DNA of 64,000 bases, taken from the NCBI GenBank assembly GCA_020747065.1, contig JAGMVK010000007.1, forward strand, positions 744,001 through 808,000, read 5' to 3'. This DNA is from Cadophora sp. MPI-SDFR-AT-0126. Lineage: Eukaryota > Ascomycota > Leotiomycetes > Helotiales > Ploettnerulaceae. Of the stretch, positions 11,713 through 23,398 are shown one piece after another. Every line of letters starts with the position of its first letter. The first letter of the stretch is position 1. Under the pieces are notes generated by a model. The model was not told the origin of the DNA and did not search any database. It saw only the letters and a program-made list of their open reading frames with translations. The translations under genes were made by a program, and so were the position numbers.

Positions 11713-12456
11713 CTAATGATCCTCACCCCTCCTCCGTCTCCCCTCCTCCCACTCCTCCTCATAACTCCTCCTGTGACTCCGCGGCCGCTTCCCCTTCGCA
11801 CTCTCCTTCCCCATCACGCCCCCTAGAATCGCACCTCCAACAGTTCCCAGACCAGGAAAAATAGCATCACCCAACAATCCACCTCCAAACGCACCGAAGA
11901 ATGTGTTCCTGCCTTTATGCCGTGAATCGGTCTGGCTACTTCGTGGTCTGTCGCGTGAGGTGGATCGTCTCCGAGAGTGATGCCGTGATCGTGATCGGGA
12001 GCGAGAACGGGAACGAGAATGAGATGGCGAGCGTGAGTGCCGTCTGTGGTGGTGGTGGGAGTGTGCGTCGTGGGGATGGAGATGTGAGGTTGGGGGTTCG
12101 GAGTATGAGCGTTCGGGACGGAGGTGGGGGAGGCTGTCTGTAGGGTAGGGAGGGCGCGGATGGCGGGCGTCTGATTGCGGATTTTGTATATATGATTGAT
12201 GCTGTTGCTGTGAAGGATAAGATTGTTGGTATTGTGGTTGAGGCCGCGAAGAGCCTTGTTGGACTACTTCAGAGGGATGTGGATATCCTGGATATCCAGC
12301 CTTGTAATCTGGGAACGGTTGTTGCTGTTGCGGTACATTGTGTACGACATTCTGCTGTGTCTGATGCTCAGCGGGAAAAGGCTGATACTGAGGAGGGGGA
12401 TAGTTTGGCGGCTGGGTCGCCGTGTTGAAGCTGTTATAGTATTCTCTAGCCGCCAT
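11713..12456 (-). CDS. low-complexity protein with RS/His-rich tract and C-terminal glycine zipper
   Basis: Single exon, 247 aa from the ATG at 12456; an upstream in-frame Met adds 39 Cys/His-rich residues that look like leader. Residues 1-110 are rich in Pro, Gln and Tyr. Then come a His run (HSHHHHRRHSR) and a long Ser-Arg dipeptide tract with SRSRSRSRSR. After it lies a hydrophobic glycine-zipper hairpin (FGAFGGGLLGDAIF...GGAILGGVMG), followed by a very basic/acidic tail. Glycine-zipper 2TM-like segments of this kind occur in many fungal proteins of unknown role and may insert in membranes or self-associate. The RS tract could be phosphorylated by SR kinases; that is inference. No enzyme motif is visible. 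Confidence 0.7.
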   Translation of the reverse strand: MAAREYYNSFNTATQPPNYPPPQYQPFPAEHQTQQNVVHNVPQQQQPFPDYKAGYPGYPHPSEVVQQGSSRPQPQYQQSYPSQQQHQSYIQNPQSDARHPRPPYPTDSLPHLRPERSYSEPPTSHLHPHDAHSHHHHRRHSRSPSHSRSRSRSRSRSRHHSRRRSTSRDRPRSSQTDSRHKGRNTFFGAFGGGLLGDAIFPGLGTVGGAILGGVMGKESAKGKRPRSHRRSYEEEWEEGRRRRGEDH

Positions 12457-13169
12457 TCTTGGCAACGTTTCCGGGAGTATATTGTGATGAACTAACAAAA
12501 ACGATTCAATTTCTGTTGCGCAATGAAGATATATGTGGCAAGAACAGGAACGACACTCGTTGCCGCCTAGCATAGGCGTGATCTGACTTCACGTCATCCT
12601 GCATGGAACGGTTCTTGGACGGCAAACTGTTGCCGGGACTTCCGCCACATCATACAAGAATTAGCGTTACCATCGCTCAGCATTAGCATGACTATAACCC
12701 AAAAATAAGAGTGCCATGTGAGAGCAAAGCAGGTGGTGCATTTGCAGAGGTTGAAATGTGTTTCAGTAGTCAGAAGACCAGAAGGAGGTTTGAGGGTGGG
12801 AGAGGTGCGGATATCGGGGTCGGCGATCAGAATAACCTTAATTTAAGCGAAGTGGAGATTAGCGTCCTCGACGTTTGCCCCCTATCTATGAGACGAGAGA
12901 GGCCTTGGGTGTTTGTGTCAGAAAGTCAGTAGCTATCATACCGACTCGCTGAATTTGGTTCCACTTGTACTGATGCGAAACAGAATATATTACAATATTT
13001 GACTAAAATACTACTACTGTAAACCCATCCAACGCCCCAGAACTCAAATGCTCGCTGAAGTGGATGCAATGCAGGCCCATAATATTACAAGATATATAGA
13101 AAGAAAAGCCTTTTCATCATCAAGGCATACTGAGAACATTAAACATGCAACCGGTCACGACTCTGCCCG
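12457..13169. other. intergenic, no supported gene
   Basis: Upstream region of the glycine-zipper gene and downstream flank of the Clr5-ankyrin gene, both on the minus strand. Only short frames are present. Confidence 0.5.
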
Positions 13170-15643
13170 TTACTTTGGCATAATCGTCACTGAATTTTCA
13201 CAAAGTCCTCGCTCAAGCATTAACGTCGGGTCTGAGACAGCTCCTTCATGTTCGAGGTAAGAGATCACGTTGTCGAACAAATGAATCTTAAGTTCGTGCT
13301 TATCGCAGACGGCTTTCGCTTTAGCGTTCAACGTTGCTTGGAGGACACTGATGGACTGACCATCGACGGCTGAAAACTGTTAGTCTGATCATAGGTTCAG
13401 AGCGCATTGTTCAGCTTACCTATTCTCGCGTTGACATTGGCGCCAGCCTCAATCAGACTTCGAACTGAGTCTGGACGAGCACGAATGGCAGCGTAGTAAA
13501 GCGCAGTCGCCCCTTCTCGATTCTTCATGTTGACATTTATTTTGTTAGGAACTCGGCGTCGTGCATCCTTCCAAAGTAGGGCATCGATGTACTTTGACAT
13601 GGTTGCTCCAGTTTCCCCGCTCTCCAACCCAAGAAATGGGCGTTCTCGAATGAATGCAGCCAGAGGAGAGTCCCTTTCTTTATTGTGCACATTCAGGTCA
13701 ACATCCTTAGATATGAAGTCGCGGATCTTTTCAAGCAGGGTTCCACTCTCTGGGAGGCGAAGGCGCGAAAGTGCGTGGAGGATGTTGTCCCCAGTGTCAG
13801 GATCGACATAAGATGGTTCAATGGAAGCCTTTCCCAGAATCGTGTACGCTTGAGCTTGCCGAGACTGGTGTATAGCAAAAGCACTCTCGGTAGCCAAATC
13901 CTGATCGCGCCCAGCTGTTGTCTGCTGCCATTGTGGTCTGTTGCTTTGAAGCTGGCCTCGTAATTGCGGTGGCTTATCAAGCGGGAAGAATGCGTTTTCT
14001 ACGAGCCTTAAGTCCACCAGTCAGTACGCAGAAATGGAAGCGAAACTCGATAAGGCGCTCGACTTACTGGAAGATCTGTGCTGTTCCCTCCTGGCCTTCC
14101 ATTTGAGCTGCAAGATTGTCAAGAACTGTCCTCCCCTCGTTGTCGCGCCATCGGAGAGCGTTGACCGCTCCCTTTGGACCTAGAGAGTTCAAAAAGTTCA
14201 CCAGTACAAGTCTGAAGAGTGAGATGGGCAAGTCTTGGTCAGGTACAATGTAGTGAAGAAAGAGTTGTCCGAGCGTATTAGTCCGGTATGGATCAGCGCC
14301 AACGTCGATGAGTGCCGACAAATGTTCGAAGCTTGCTCCTCCAGCTGCAGCATAATGTAGAGCAGTATTCCCGGCCGCATCGACGACACAAAGATCGATG
14401 CTGTCGCTCTTGAGCTCTTGCAGAAACTCGTCGGCGGTCATTTTATGGCAAGACCAGCTGAGATTGTGAATGCCAGAGTAGAAACAATGACCACATGTGG
14501 CAAGATTCTTGAATCTGATAGCCGATAGCGGTCTATGCAAGTCTTCCAGAAAGCTAGGCTGGTGAAGATCGTGACATGGTACCCGATACATGCCATTGAA
14601 TTCCTTCAAAGAGTTTGGGTGTGGAGGCGTGTCTTCGGCGATGGGGACTAAGACCGAACTCCTGCCACTCGCATAGCCCGAATCTCTTGGAGAACCAGAA
14701 AATCGATTGTCAGGAGACACAGAACGATTGAAGCCTCGCTTTGTCCAAGACACGGGTCGAGAAGTGGAGGATTCAGTCGCTGGGCTTGAGTTTCTCTTAG
14801 ACGATCGATCTGGCAGGGAAGTATTGTCGAGTGTGTTGAGCTGTCGTTTCTGATTCGTCAACATTTGGTTCCGATACTCATTGTGCCTGGGAAGTGGGAT
14901 TCCAGGCTCGCTTCCCAAATCCACATCGCTCTCCATCGACCATCTGCTCATATCCGCTTCCGGCAATGCCATTGACCCAGAGCTTGGACGGGGAATATCT
15001 AGCGTCGAGTACGGCACTTGGGCCACGTATGGATCGGGGGCCACTTCTTGTGTCCCGAACACATCCTCTAGCGTCCCGTCCGACCACGGCATGTTGAAGT
15101 AATTCGTTGCCACGGGCCCCGAGTCTCGAACATCGTTGTGCCAATGATTTACTCCAACCCCGTCCATTCCATGGCTCAAATTCGTTCCGTCTAGAGGAGT
15201 TTGATTTGGTGCGTGGCCATATCCCGAATTATGGTGAGCCGTGTTGCCCATTCGGGCGTTAGAATAATTGTTTTGAAAGTCCAGGTGTGTTTGGACATCG
15301 GTTGTCGAAGGAAGTGTAGCGGCCTGGAGAGTTCTGCCATTCTCGTTGCCTGCAACTGTGGCAGCTCCCATAGAGGCTCTTGCTGGTTGATGGCGGGAGG
15401 CTCGCGTATATTTGGTGTCGAAACCTTCTTCTCTGAACTTCGAATACAAGCTACTCAGCCTGTGAAATTATCAGTTCTGCGTCCTGCGGAATCCAATCCG
15501 CCTGAAGCTTACGATGGCTTGAACCCGTTTACTGGGTCCAGAATCTGAGCGCGAATATTTGGTATTGACATTCCAGTCTCGTACAGTTCCACCATCTTAG
15601 GCATATAAGTATTCCAGTCATATTGGGCATTGGGTTTGGACAT
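13170..15643 (-). CDS. Clr5-domain protein with ankyrin repeats
   Basis: Four exons (15643-15513, 15459-14068, 14006-13420, 13369-13170) keep phase and give 769 aa. The first about 65 residues match the shape of the fungal Clr5 domain: an aromatic start (YDWNTY), then VELYETG, an Ile-rich helix, NGFKPS and a YSKFREEGF end. The Clr5 family is named after a fission yeast silencing factor; its members are thought to bind DNA or chromatin. A long Ser/Pro/Asn-rich unstructured middle follows. Ankyrin-type units come next, at about 404-440 (DAAGNTALHYAAAGG) and about 665-695 (REGATALYYAAIRA, EAGANVNARI). A short C-terminal helix precedes the stop. Its target is unknown. The start is fixed by the Clr5 motif. 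Confidence 0.82.
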
Positions 15644-17327
15644 GATGTTCTGGTAATGATAGGATAGCGATGGCACCAGGCCCCTCGCTCGTAAGAGGTA
15701 AAGACTGGTCCCTCGATTGATTTGAACTGAACAATTAATTATGGATGGTGAGCATTAAAGCGCTGTATCGCCGGATAGTTGTACAAATTTGCGACAAATT
15801 AATTCGAGGTCGCAGAACAGTGTGAAGCGCTCCGAAGACCAGCTGAGGATGAGGCTGGAAGCGTCGTGTTTCGTGAGATTCGTTGAGATCGTGGTATCAG
15901 AGAAAGAACGGCATGCTGATATGAGCCCAGCAAGTGACTGTGATGATGGTGTTTTGAAACCAGTTCCTCAACAGGATCAGTTTTCGAGAGGTGAGAATTG
16001 TTTGAAAGTTGGAGGAACTGGGAGAGAGAGATTCAGGCAGGTTGTCATCAGAGAATCAGAAAGCCACACCGATGGTGGGCGCGAGGCAGACAAGGCTTGA
16101 GGCAGTGTCGCTGCAGGCATTGCATGAGTGGCTGCTGGATGCAATTGATGACTTTGGGCTAGAGGGAAAACAGAGTCGACAACCGGAGGACCTCGAGGCC
16201 AGAAGAGAGCGAATGAAGACAAGCTGCCAACTTCATCTGTTGGTTGAAAGCCAGAGATCGGTTTGATCTACGGTAAACAAACTTCTAACGCCTCCCCTGC
16301 AAACTGCAAGAAAGTCTCCTCAAAGGGGAAGAGCCATTCGCCAATGGGTCCATAAACGGACAAGTGTGCAGTCGCAATCTCACAGAACAAGGGTACTATC
16401 CGCCTTGTCTGCCTCGTTGTCGAGTATGATTATGGGTTTGCGCGTTTGACGCCGGACGTGCTCACCGAGTAGAGGAAGTCTATGGTCTCTACAAGATGTC
16501 CAACATTCAATGTGGAAAAATGGGCAAAATACTCACTAGAAGAGAAAGTTGAAGGAAACAGGCCAACTTCCCCACAGGTTCTTGCCCCATCACGGCAATG
16601 TCCCTCCAGATTGGAGAGCCTCATGCGGATCGCTTTGCGGCCGTTCTCATGGATAATTGCGCCTGTCGTCGCCATCGCCCATGCCCCCCTGCAGCTTCTG
16701 GTAGGCTTGGCGGATGATGTTACAGCGTATCGACTGGATGACACAGGTTTTCAGGGAGTTTCAAGCCGGGAAAGCGGCCCAGGGGAAACCTAAACTGCAT
16801 CAGGACGCGTTTCTTTCCTCGTCACTGGAGACCGCGACTTTGACAGGTGCATCAACACGACTTGACGGGAATCAGAAACGCTCTTGAAATTGGTCCGCTT
16901 GATCTTTCACTGCAAAGATGGCGTTCATATCGGATTTGGTAAGGTCGTCCGTCGCCCCTTTTCCCTTCCCTGCCAATTGATCGACTGAGCAGCACGCCTC
17001 AGTTGCGAATTGCGGGAGCCAATTTCCACAAGACCAGACTGCTGGGTTTCTTCAGAACTTCTAGAAAGTCAAAGCGCAGTCGAGTTTCCTGCCTCAATAA
17101 CCGAACTTTGCAGTTTGGAAGATGATTGCAAAATTGTTGCAACGAACTTCTTGCACACAGGAGATTAAGCTTATTGTAGAACATAAAATGTCGGGCTTAC
17201 CCCTATCTTGCACAAGATGCAGGCCGTCTTCCAACACCAACATCAAAATCCGCAACGAATCCACCTAAAGGTCACGCGTGCACGTGACAGCATTCATCAA
17301 AAAGATACAAGCTAGCTACTTCGTACA
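15644..17327. other. 1.7-kb intergenic region between divergent genes
   Basis: Holds the promoters of the Clr5-ankyrin gene (-) and the small gene at 17328 (+). Frames of about 100 codons occur on both strands near 15.8-16.8 kb but show no motif or exon chain. No RNA gene was recognised. Confidence 0.45.
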
Positions 17328-17794
17328 ATGTCTACCAAAGCAGCAAACGGATCAGATTTAAGGTAAGCATACTCCGTATACTTACGAAAAATAGCATGCT
17401 TGAAGCGAAAGTAACAAAATGATGCAGTCGATTTAAGAGGTCCTCGGATACAAACCATTCATCAAATTCCAAGGCGAAATCATCGAATATCCCCTCGAAG
17501 TCAAAATCTGTCTCGAATCCATACGCCACAGAAGGTTCAACGAGATCATCGAATCCCTCCAGAAAGTATACGCCTTCCGAACGCCTCCTCTACTACTTGG
17601 ACGACACAGCACACTCCAATATGGGATATAGTTCCGCATACACCAACGCACTGACATACACATATGGTTTTCCCGAAGAGCAGGGGGCAAGACGTGACAT
17701 GGAGGGTGCGATGAAGACAGAATCAATGGCGCGGGCGCTTGCACGAATCAATGAGCATGATAAGAAGATGGTGTATGAGGAGAGCCGAGACTGA
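17328..17794 (+). CDS. small hypothetical protein, two exons
   Basis: Exons 17328-17362 and 17428-17794 join with phase 2 to give 133 aa. The donor is GTAAGC and the acceptor GCAG. The N-terminal 55 residues are basic and very Ser/Lys/Asn-rich, likely disordered. The C-terminal 75 residues look folded: a SERLLYYLDD helix, a Tyr-rich YGFPEEQGARRDMEGAM segment, then a charged helix ending in ESRD. No signal peptide or membrane segment. I do not recognise the family. The clean splice junction and the contrast between a low-complexity N-terminus and an ordered C-terminus support a real gene. Confidence 0.65.
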
Positions 17795-18426
17795 GCTGAC
17801 AAAGGTCATCTCTCCCCCAGGCTGGCACCTGGATAACTTCCTGTATTTAATTGCACCTGTAACTTTATTGATATCTGGGGGATTGATAGAAGCAGAGCTT
17901 GGCGTTATGACAGGAATAACGAGATTTGAATGGAATATTGTTCGAGTCGGAGGAAGAATATTTTGATTGTGAGACGAAATTGCTGGAGTAAGAGTCGGTT
18001 GAAGAACATGAGCTTTTTCGGAATTTAGGCTTGTTTTAAGGAGCCGTAGCCTGACCGCGCTAAATTTAGGCTCGTTCCTAGCGCCCGTACCTTAACAACA
18101 CAGCGCATCCCCTTTCTCACACTTTTGCATCTCGTTGTCTTCAATGCTCCCAATCTCTCAGCTCAAACTGGAGATGGTTTCCTACCTTCAGATTGTCAAA
18201 ATGATTGTTTCCCTTGGAGTCGGAGGGTTTACTTAACCTTAACCGATTGGCGGCTTGGCATGTACTATCCCCTCCTTGACGCGAACATCAGACAATGATG
18301 AAACATCCCAAGAAGAGATGGCGGTCCAACATCAGTGCTCACGGGAGTCCGTGACAGCATCAGATGAAAGTATTTCTGCCCATCAAATCCATTCAACTTC
18401 CCAATCATCTTTTTAATACAATCACC
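17795..18426. other. intergenic, upstream of the SET-domain gene
   Basis: No gene seen. Two similar segments, ATTTAGGCTTGTTTT near 18026 and ATTTAGGCTCGTTCC near 18065, form an imperfect direct repeat in the putative promoter. Confidence 0.45.
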
Positions 18427-19853
18427 ATGCGTTCATCAATCCTCGCGGCATCGCTATCTCTCTTGTCCTCCTCACATGCTGGACAACCCCTGAATTACCT
18501 ATTTCAGGGAGACTTCTGCAGCATATCAGAAAAATGCATGTATCCTAATTTCACCAACACAGAACCATTACCGGAAGCAAATCAACAGCATATTATCCAA
18601 GACGAGCCCATAAAACAGGAGGAAGCCAAACCAGAATCGAAATATGCTCCGTGGACAGAAGAGCCGCAATGTATCACAGACAAGGAGACGAAAGAAGAAT
18701 TCTGTGTCTATACAAACGCCAATTTCGCTTCTGGCCGCGGGATCTCATTCTTCACATCCCCTAAGATCGCTTCAAGAGTGGTCTCTCTTCCAGCCTTCAC
18801 TCATCCGGAGGTTCATGCACATGTAAACAACTTCACCGACCCACCATGGGAAGTTCGCAACGTGGCGGATCGTGGAAATGGACTGTTCGCCACACGTACA
18901 CTTCATCGTGGAGACGAGATAGTATCGGATACGCCAGTTGGCGTGTATCAAAGCGATGCGTTCTTTCCAGATTGGCCTCAGGGGTACAAGTATTTGCACA
19001 AGGCATTCCAGCAGCTGCCCAAAGCGACGAGAGAGATTTTTGTGAAAATGGCAGCGCATAACCCCGGAGACCCAATTATGGAGAGAGTAAACACGAATGC
19101 CTTCGCTGGGGAATTCGAAGGAGCGCCTCATTTCTTGCTTTATCCTGAGACAGCTGTGAGTCAAGTCAAATTGAGTCGCATGAGAATGTACTGATGAAGC
19201 TTCTGTAGCTCATGAATCATGATTGTCGTCCGAAGTAAGTTTCTGTAATCCCAGATATAATTAAGCTCAAGCTGATCCTGTACAGTGCGATGTACTATCA
19301 TGATCCTTCGACTTTGGTGCATGCCACTTTTGCGTCGAGGACGATTCACCCGGGAGAAGAAATAACCATCACCTGTAGGATCTCTTCATCTGTCATTAAA
19401 GCAATGTTCTAATGCTGGTTAGATGCGAACATCCTTGAACCACGTGCCCAGCGTCAAGAAGCGCTCACACAAACTTGGGGATTCGAATGCAAGTGCTCCC
19501 TGTGCACTGCCGAGCCAGCCGAAGTCCGCAAATCAGACAACCGAATCCGACGGATCCAAGAACTGCAAGGCTTTCTCGCAGATTGGTCCCCAGATTCAAT
19601 CGGTACACCTAGTATGGCTCGGGAATTACTGAAGCTTTACGAGGAGGAGGGTGTTCACGCTGCGCTTGGCACAGGGCATATGTTTGCTGCATTAGCGTAT
19701 AACGCTGATGGAGATATGAAGGGGGCGAAGAAGCATGCGAAGTTGGCGATTGAGGCGGGCATGGTGAATAGTGGGGTGAAAGATGGAGACCGGCAAGAGA
19801 TGGAAAGTTTGTTGAATGATCCGAGGCATCATTGGAGTTACAATATTAGGTAA
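18427..19853 (+). CDS. SET-domain protein with N-terminal signal peptide
   Basis: Exons 18427-19155, 19209-19234, 19286-19374 and 19423-19853 keep phase and give 424 aa. The Met at 18427 begins a classic secretion signal (MRSSILAASLSLLSSSHA). An in-frame ATG at 18364 would bury it. A Cys-containing region and Asn-x-Ser/Thr sites (NFT) follow. The SET core begins near GNGLFATRTLHRGDE. The 26-base second exon carries LMNHDCRPN, the NHxCxPN substrate/cofactor-site motif. Then come HPGEEITITY and a post-SET-like ECKCSLC cysteine cluster. SET proteins are lysine methyltransferases, usually nuclear or cytosolic. A secreted or ER-lumen copy is odd, though similar fungal proteins exist. Whether it is active, and on what, is unknown. 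Confidence 0.85.
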
Positions 19854-20638
19854 AAAGGCTAGTCACGCCGGATAATGAAGTATTTGATTTCCCAACTGTA
19901 ATTGTATGTCCTAGATGACCTAAATTTGGACCAATTTGAGCAATAGCCTTTTATTCCCCTGTTCTTCAGGCTACGTCGACTTGGAGACCCCGAGATCCCT
20001 AGAAACAACACGAACAGTACGATTCTCTATTCACATGCCAATTCCCTGAAACTCTGGCGTCCTTCGCTTGATTTTTGCCATAATTACGGGCCTTTCAGGG
20101 TGAGAAAGCTGAGGTCCTACTGAATAATGATTGTGGTAGCACAACTGGGCTGCTTCGTTAGCAATGGGCTTGAGGAGGGCTGGGCGATGTAAATGGATGA
20201 ATGGATCGATAGCACTGTTGTTGTTTTGTTTTTTTTTGCTTCAGGTGTGCATCTTACTGTTGGACTGCTGGGTCGAATTTCACAGTTTCGAAGGTTCCAT
20301 TCCACAAGCACGAATGATGTGTGACCATCTCCATTGATTAGTATAATATCACGTTTGCAACAGCTGAAATTCAGGTGAAGACTTCAGCTCCCCGCCGGAA
20401 GGAGTGACAGCTGACGAACGCTAATGGCCTCTTCCTCCCCCTTGTCTTCGAAAAATGAAGTGGAAGAACTTCATACAAAGGCAACGATCAGAGCATTCTA
20501 AAATTAAACCGAAATGGACGCCCCGTATATTGGTCTCTAAATTGCCACGAAGAAATGCTGACGCCCTGACATAATCAATCTTCATCTCCAAGAAAATTCG
20601 CGGACCCCGGTGTTTACCAGCACAATACTAAACACAGA
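19854..20638. other. convergent intergenic region
   Basis: Between the 3' ends of the SET-domain gene (+) and the HET gene (-). Contains a T-rich run near 20220. No supported gene. Confidence 0.5.
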
Positions 20639-23398
20639 TTATTCCAGAATGATTCGCTTCCACTCCCTGTCTGCATCTATCCAATCCTTTTCCACGATAA
20701 TCGCGGTTCCGATTCTCTGCGCCACCTCTGGATCCGTCTTACTGAATTTCACGATGAAAAAATTCAGGGACTCTGGTTTGTCGTACTTCGGCACGCCGAC
20801 AGGCCAGTATCTAGAAATTGCGACGAAGTCCATCAAGACTGGTACCACATCAGAAGTTGCAACGCTGTCACAGTCGCTCGGATCATGATCAATAGCACTC
20901 TGCACAACCTCATCATCAGGGGCGGCCTCGTCGACTTTTCCATTTTGAACGTCAGGAGAGGCGATATTTGCGGCACCCTCTTCTTCTTCGTCCTGCTCGG
21001 CACTCTTGTTCTCCCTGATTTCAGCGCGCACTCTTTGATTGAAGTCCCTTCCTGCAATGCCCTCACTTATATTGATCTTGATTTGACGTCCGGCAATTTC
21101 GATCGTCATTTCGTCGTGTTGGACGGAATGAACCGTAAGCTTGGCGTGACTTGTCCAGAACACAAGTCTGCCGGTATCGACAGAGCCCAGATTTACATGA
21201 GCGGGGAGCTCAGCTATAGTTCCGGGGACTGGGATGTTGTTGCATTGGAATTCTGCTGGTACTGGCCCCTTCCATTGATGGCTGTGACTAGAATCCGCGC
21301 CTTGACGAAGAGGTCCCGGCTCCGAGGGATCCTCGGCGTCCTGTGGTATTCGACGAGACTCTCGCAGTGATCTCTGATTGAGATCGACTATCAATTCCAG
21401 ATGGCCATCGGCATATAATCTGTAGAAGTCTATCTCACTCATACACCGGCCTGCGATTCTTTCGTTATCCAAATCATAATTGAAGATGACACCACCAATA
21501 AAACCAGTCCATCCTAGCCAGGACCAAGTGGGAAAACTGATCTGGTAAAATTCTTCATCGACCATCAATCGACAGAGTTCTTTTCTTCGGTTCGACCCAT
21601 ATCTCCAGGTAAGTGCCTGATCGAACAAATCATATGGCAAAGCCCAGTGGAATATTTGATTGTTCCGATACTCCATTCGGCGAAGAATTCCTGAGAATGC
21701 AGCAAGTGCATCATTTTGATAGGTAAATTGTCGTGTCGAGTAGCGAGTGACATAGCCTGAGAGAGCGTCTCTTGAAAATTTTGTTGGTCGATCGTCCCAT
21801 TCATCATTGCAGTCCATCGCTTGGGGTAGAACCCAAAGACGAGACGTGCCATTCTCTAGATGAACCTCTTCGTTCAATACTTTATGTTCACATTCCCACT
21901 GAATAGCCGATGTTAATATAGGATGAAATTCTCAAAAAGTGTGTACATACATAAACTTGCTCCGGAGTGACTATCAAGGCCCTGCGAGAGAGAAGTCTCT
22001 CTTGGAAAGTCCATCCTCGTGAATTCCAAGACGAGTGTTGAAGATGATTAGCATTACCCTGTGCCACTGTCTCCATTAAGTGATACCCATTACCGATGTC
22101 TACTTTCCTTTGCGATATTGTTCTTGGGCTTTTGACACCCGGCAATCCTGCTGCTGCACTTGCGCCCGTGGCAACGATGATAGTCGCTAGAGCACGGGCG
22201 TAAACGAGATCCCTATCATTGTCAACTATTGTTCGCTCGATTCCGGCGGGGTGAACGGGTCATCAACGGGTGTATTGATCCTTGGCATTTTGAGTGGCCG
22301 ATTAGTACCGGACGCCGCCGCTACAGGGCACTTCTCGCTAGAGAAGCCTGAAGCTAACAAGTACATGCCTGGCAGGCGAATGAAAGGTCTGTTCTCACAT
22401 TTTGGATGTCTGTTCGGCAAGCTCGTTGAAGTCATCTTGCACGATACAGAGGGCATCGACCCAGAGATACCTCTCTCCGATCTGTGACACCAGTGCCATC
22501 GTGTCTGTGATCGTTTTGGGAAGCAGGTCGAGGTCCAATCCATTATGCAATTGACTTTCGTCGACATGTGCCCTTTTCATGAGCCAGCGTTGGGAACCCA
22601 TCTCCTTTGGATTTCCCCAAACGTAACTCAAAGCTACGTATCGACAATTCGGTGGCGCTGCTACCACGCAGCGTTTTTCCACGTCGATGACTTTGAGAAA
22701 TGTAGGTTGCGAAGGTTCACCTAGCCACTAGTAAACAGTGCCCATCAGCAATCAATCAAGATATTGAGAACCCAAATGTATGCCTTTCGGAGTTAATGGG
22801 CTGGACTAAGTGCTATGTATGGATAGAAAATGGTCAGCAATACCTGAGGAGTATGGCAATCAGCACCATGGTGTTTCTCGCAAGTATTCAGCCAGCTTTT
22901 CAACTGCTCTAGATTGACACTTGAACCCACCAATCGTCCAAACCCCGGAGTGTCGCTACCTTCTTTGTATATCTGGAATCTAATCTTGGAGAAGAACCCA
23001 AAGATTGCGGGTTCGAAGTTGATCGTTAGGCGGGAAATTTCGAGCTTCTTCGCCAACTCTTCCTCAAGATCCACTTTGTCAACACTACAAAAGAATTGCT
23101 GATCTAGTCCCACTTCGACTCGATCGCCTTCTTGTGAAGTAGGTGGATCTTGGCCATTATTGAGGCGTCTCGCGCACGAGACCAAGAGGCGGCAAAACTC
23201 GCATGATGAGGATCTTTTGATAATATCGTCAAGATAACCTAATTTCGAATTCCGTTTGAGAGCTTCTTCATGCTCCTCGGGCGAGTCTGCTGTCTGTTCG
23301 ATCTTGATAAAGTACGATTTGAAGTCAATCCCTCGACATGTCTCGCACAAATGATCCAACAGAGCTCCACCTCCACTTTCTTGAATGGTATCAGACAT
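20639..23398 (-). CDS. heterokaryon incompatibility (HET) domain protein
   Basis: Exons 23398-22844, 22727-22399, 22212-21951 and 21898-20639 keep phase and give 801 aa. Residues 1-185 hold a Cys-containing N-terminal region (LCETCRGIDF, SCEFCRLL) common in HET proteins. The HET domain spans about 214-385. Its three blocks are clear: YVALSYVWG, then LPKTITDTMALVSQIGERYLWVDALCI, then IYAR-type DLVYARALATIIVATG with WNSRGWTFQERLLSRR. The C-terminal 400 residues are less conserved and include an acidic stretch (EQDEEEEGAA). HET domains trigger incompatibility or programmed cell death on non-self contact; the partner gene is not evident here. It lies near the NLR-like and Clr5-ankyrin genes. Confidence 0.93.

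Noticed and set aside
11604..12143. Plus-strand ORFs opposite the glycine-zipper gene
   Set aside because: Pro/Ser or Gly/Val-rich shadows of the RS-rich minus-strand gene.
16430..16793. Roughly 100-codon ORFs on both strands
   Set aside because: Overlapping antisense frames without motif or splice partner. Neither could be preferred.
17933..17949. GTTCGAGTC as a tRNA B-box
   Set aside because: No A-box at the proper distance and no cloverleaf stems.
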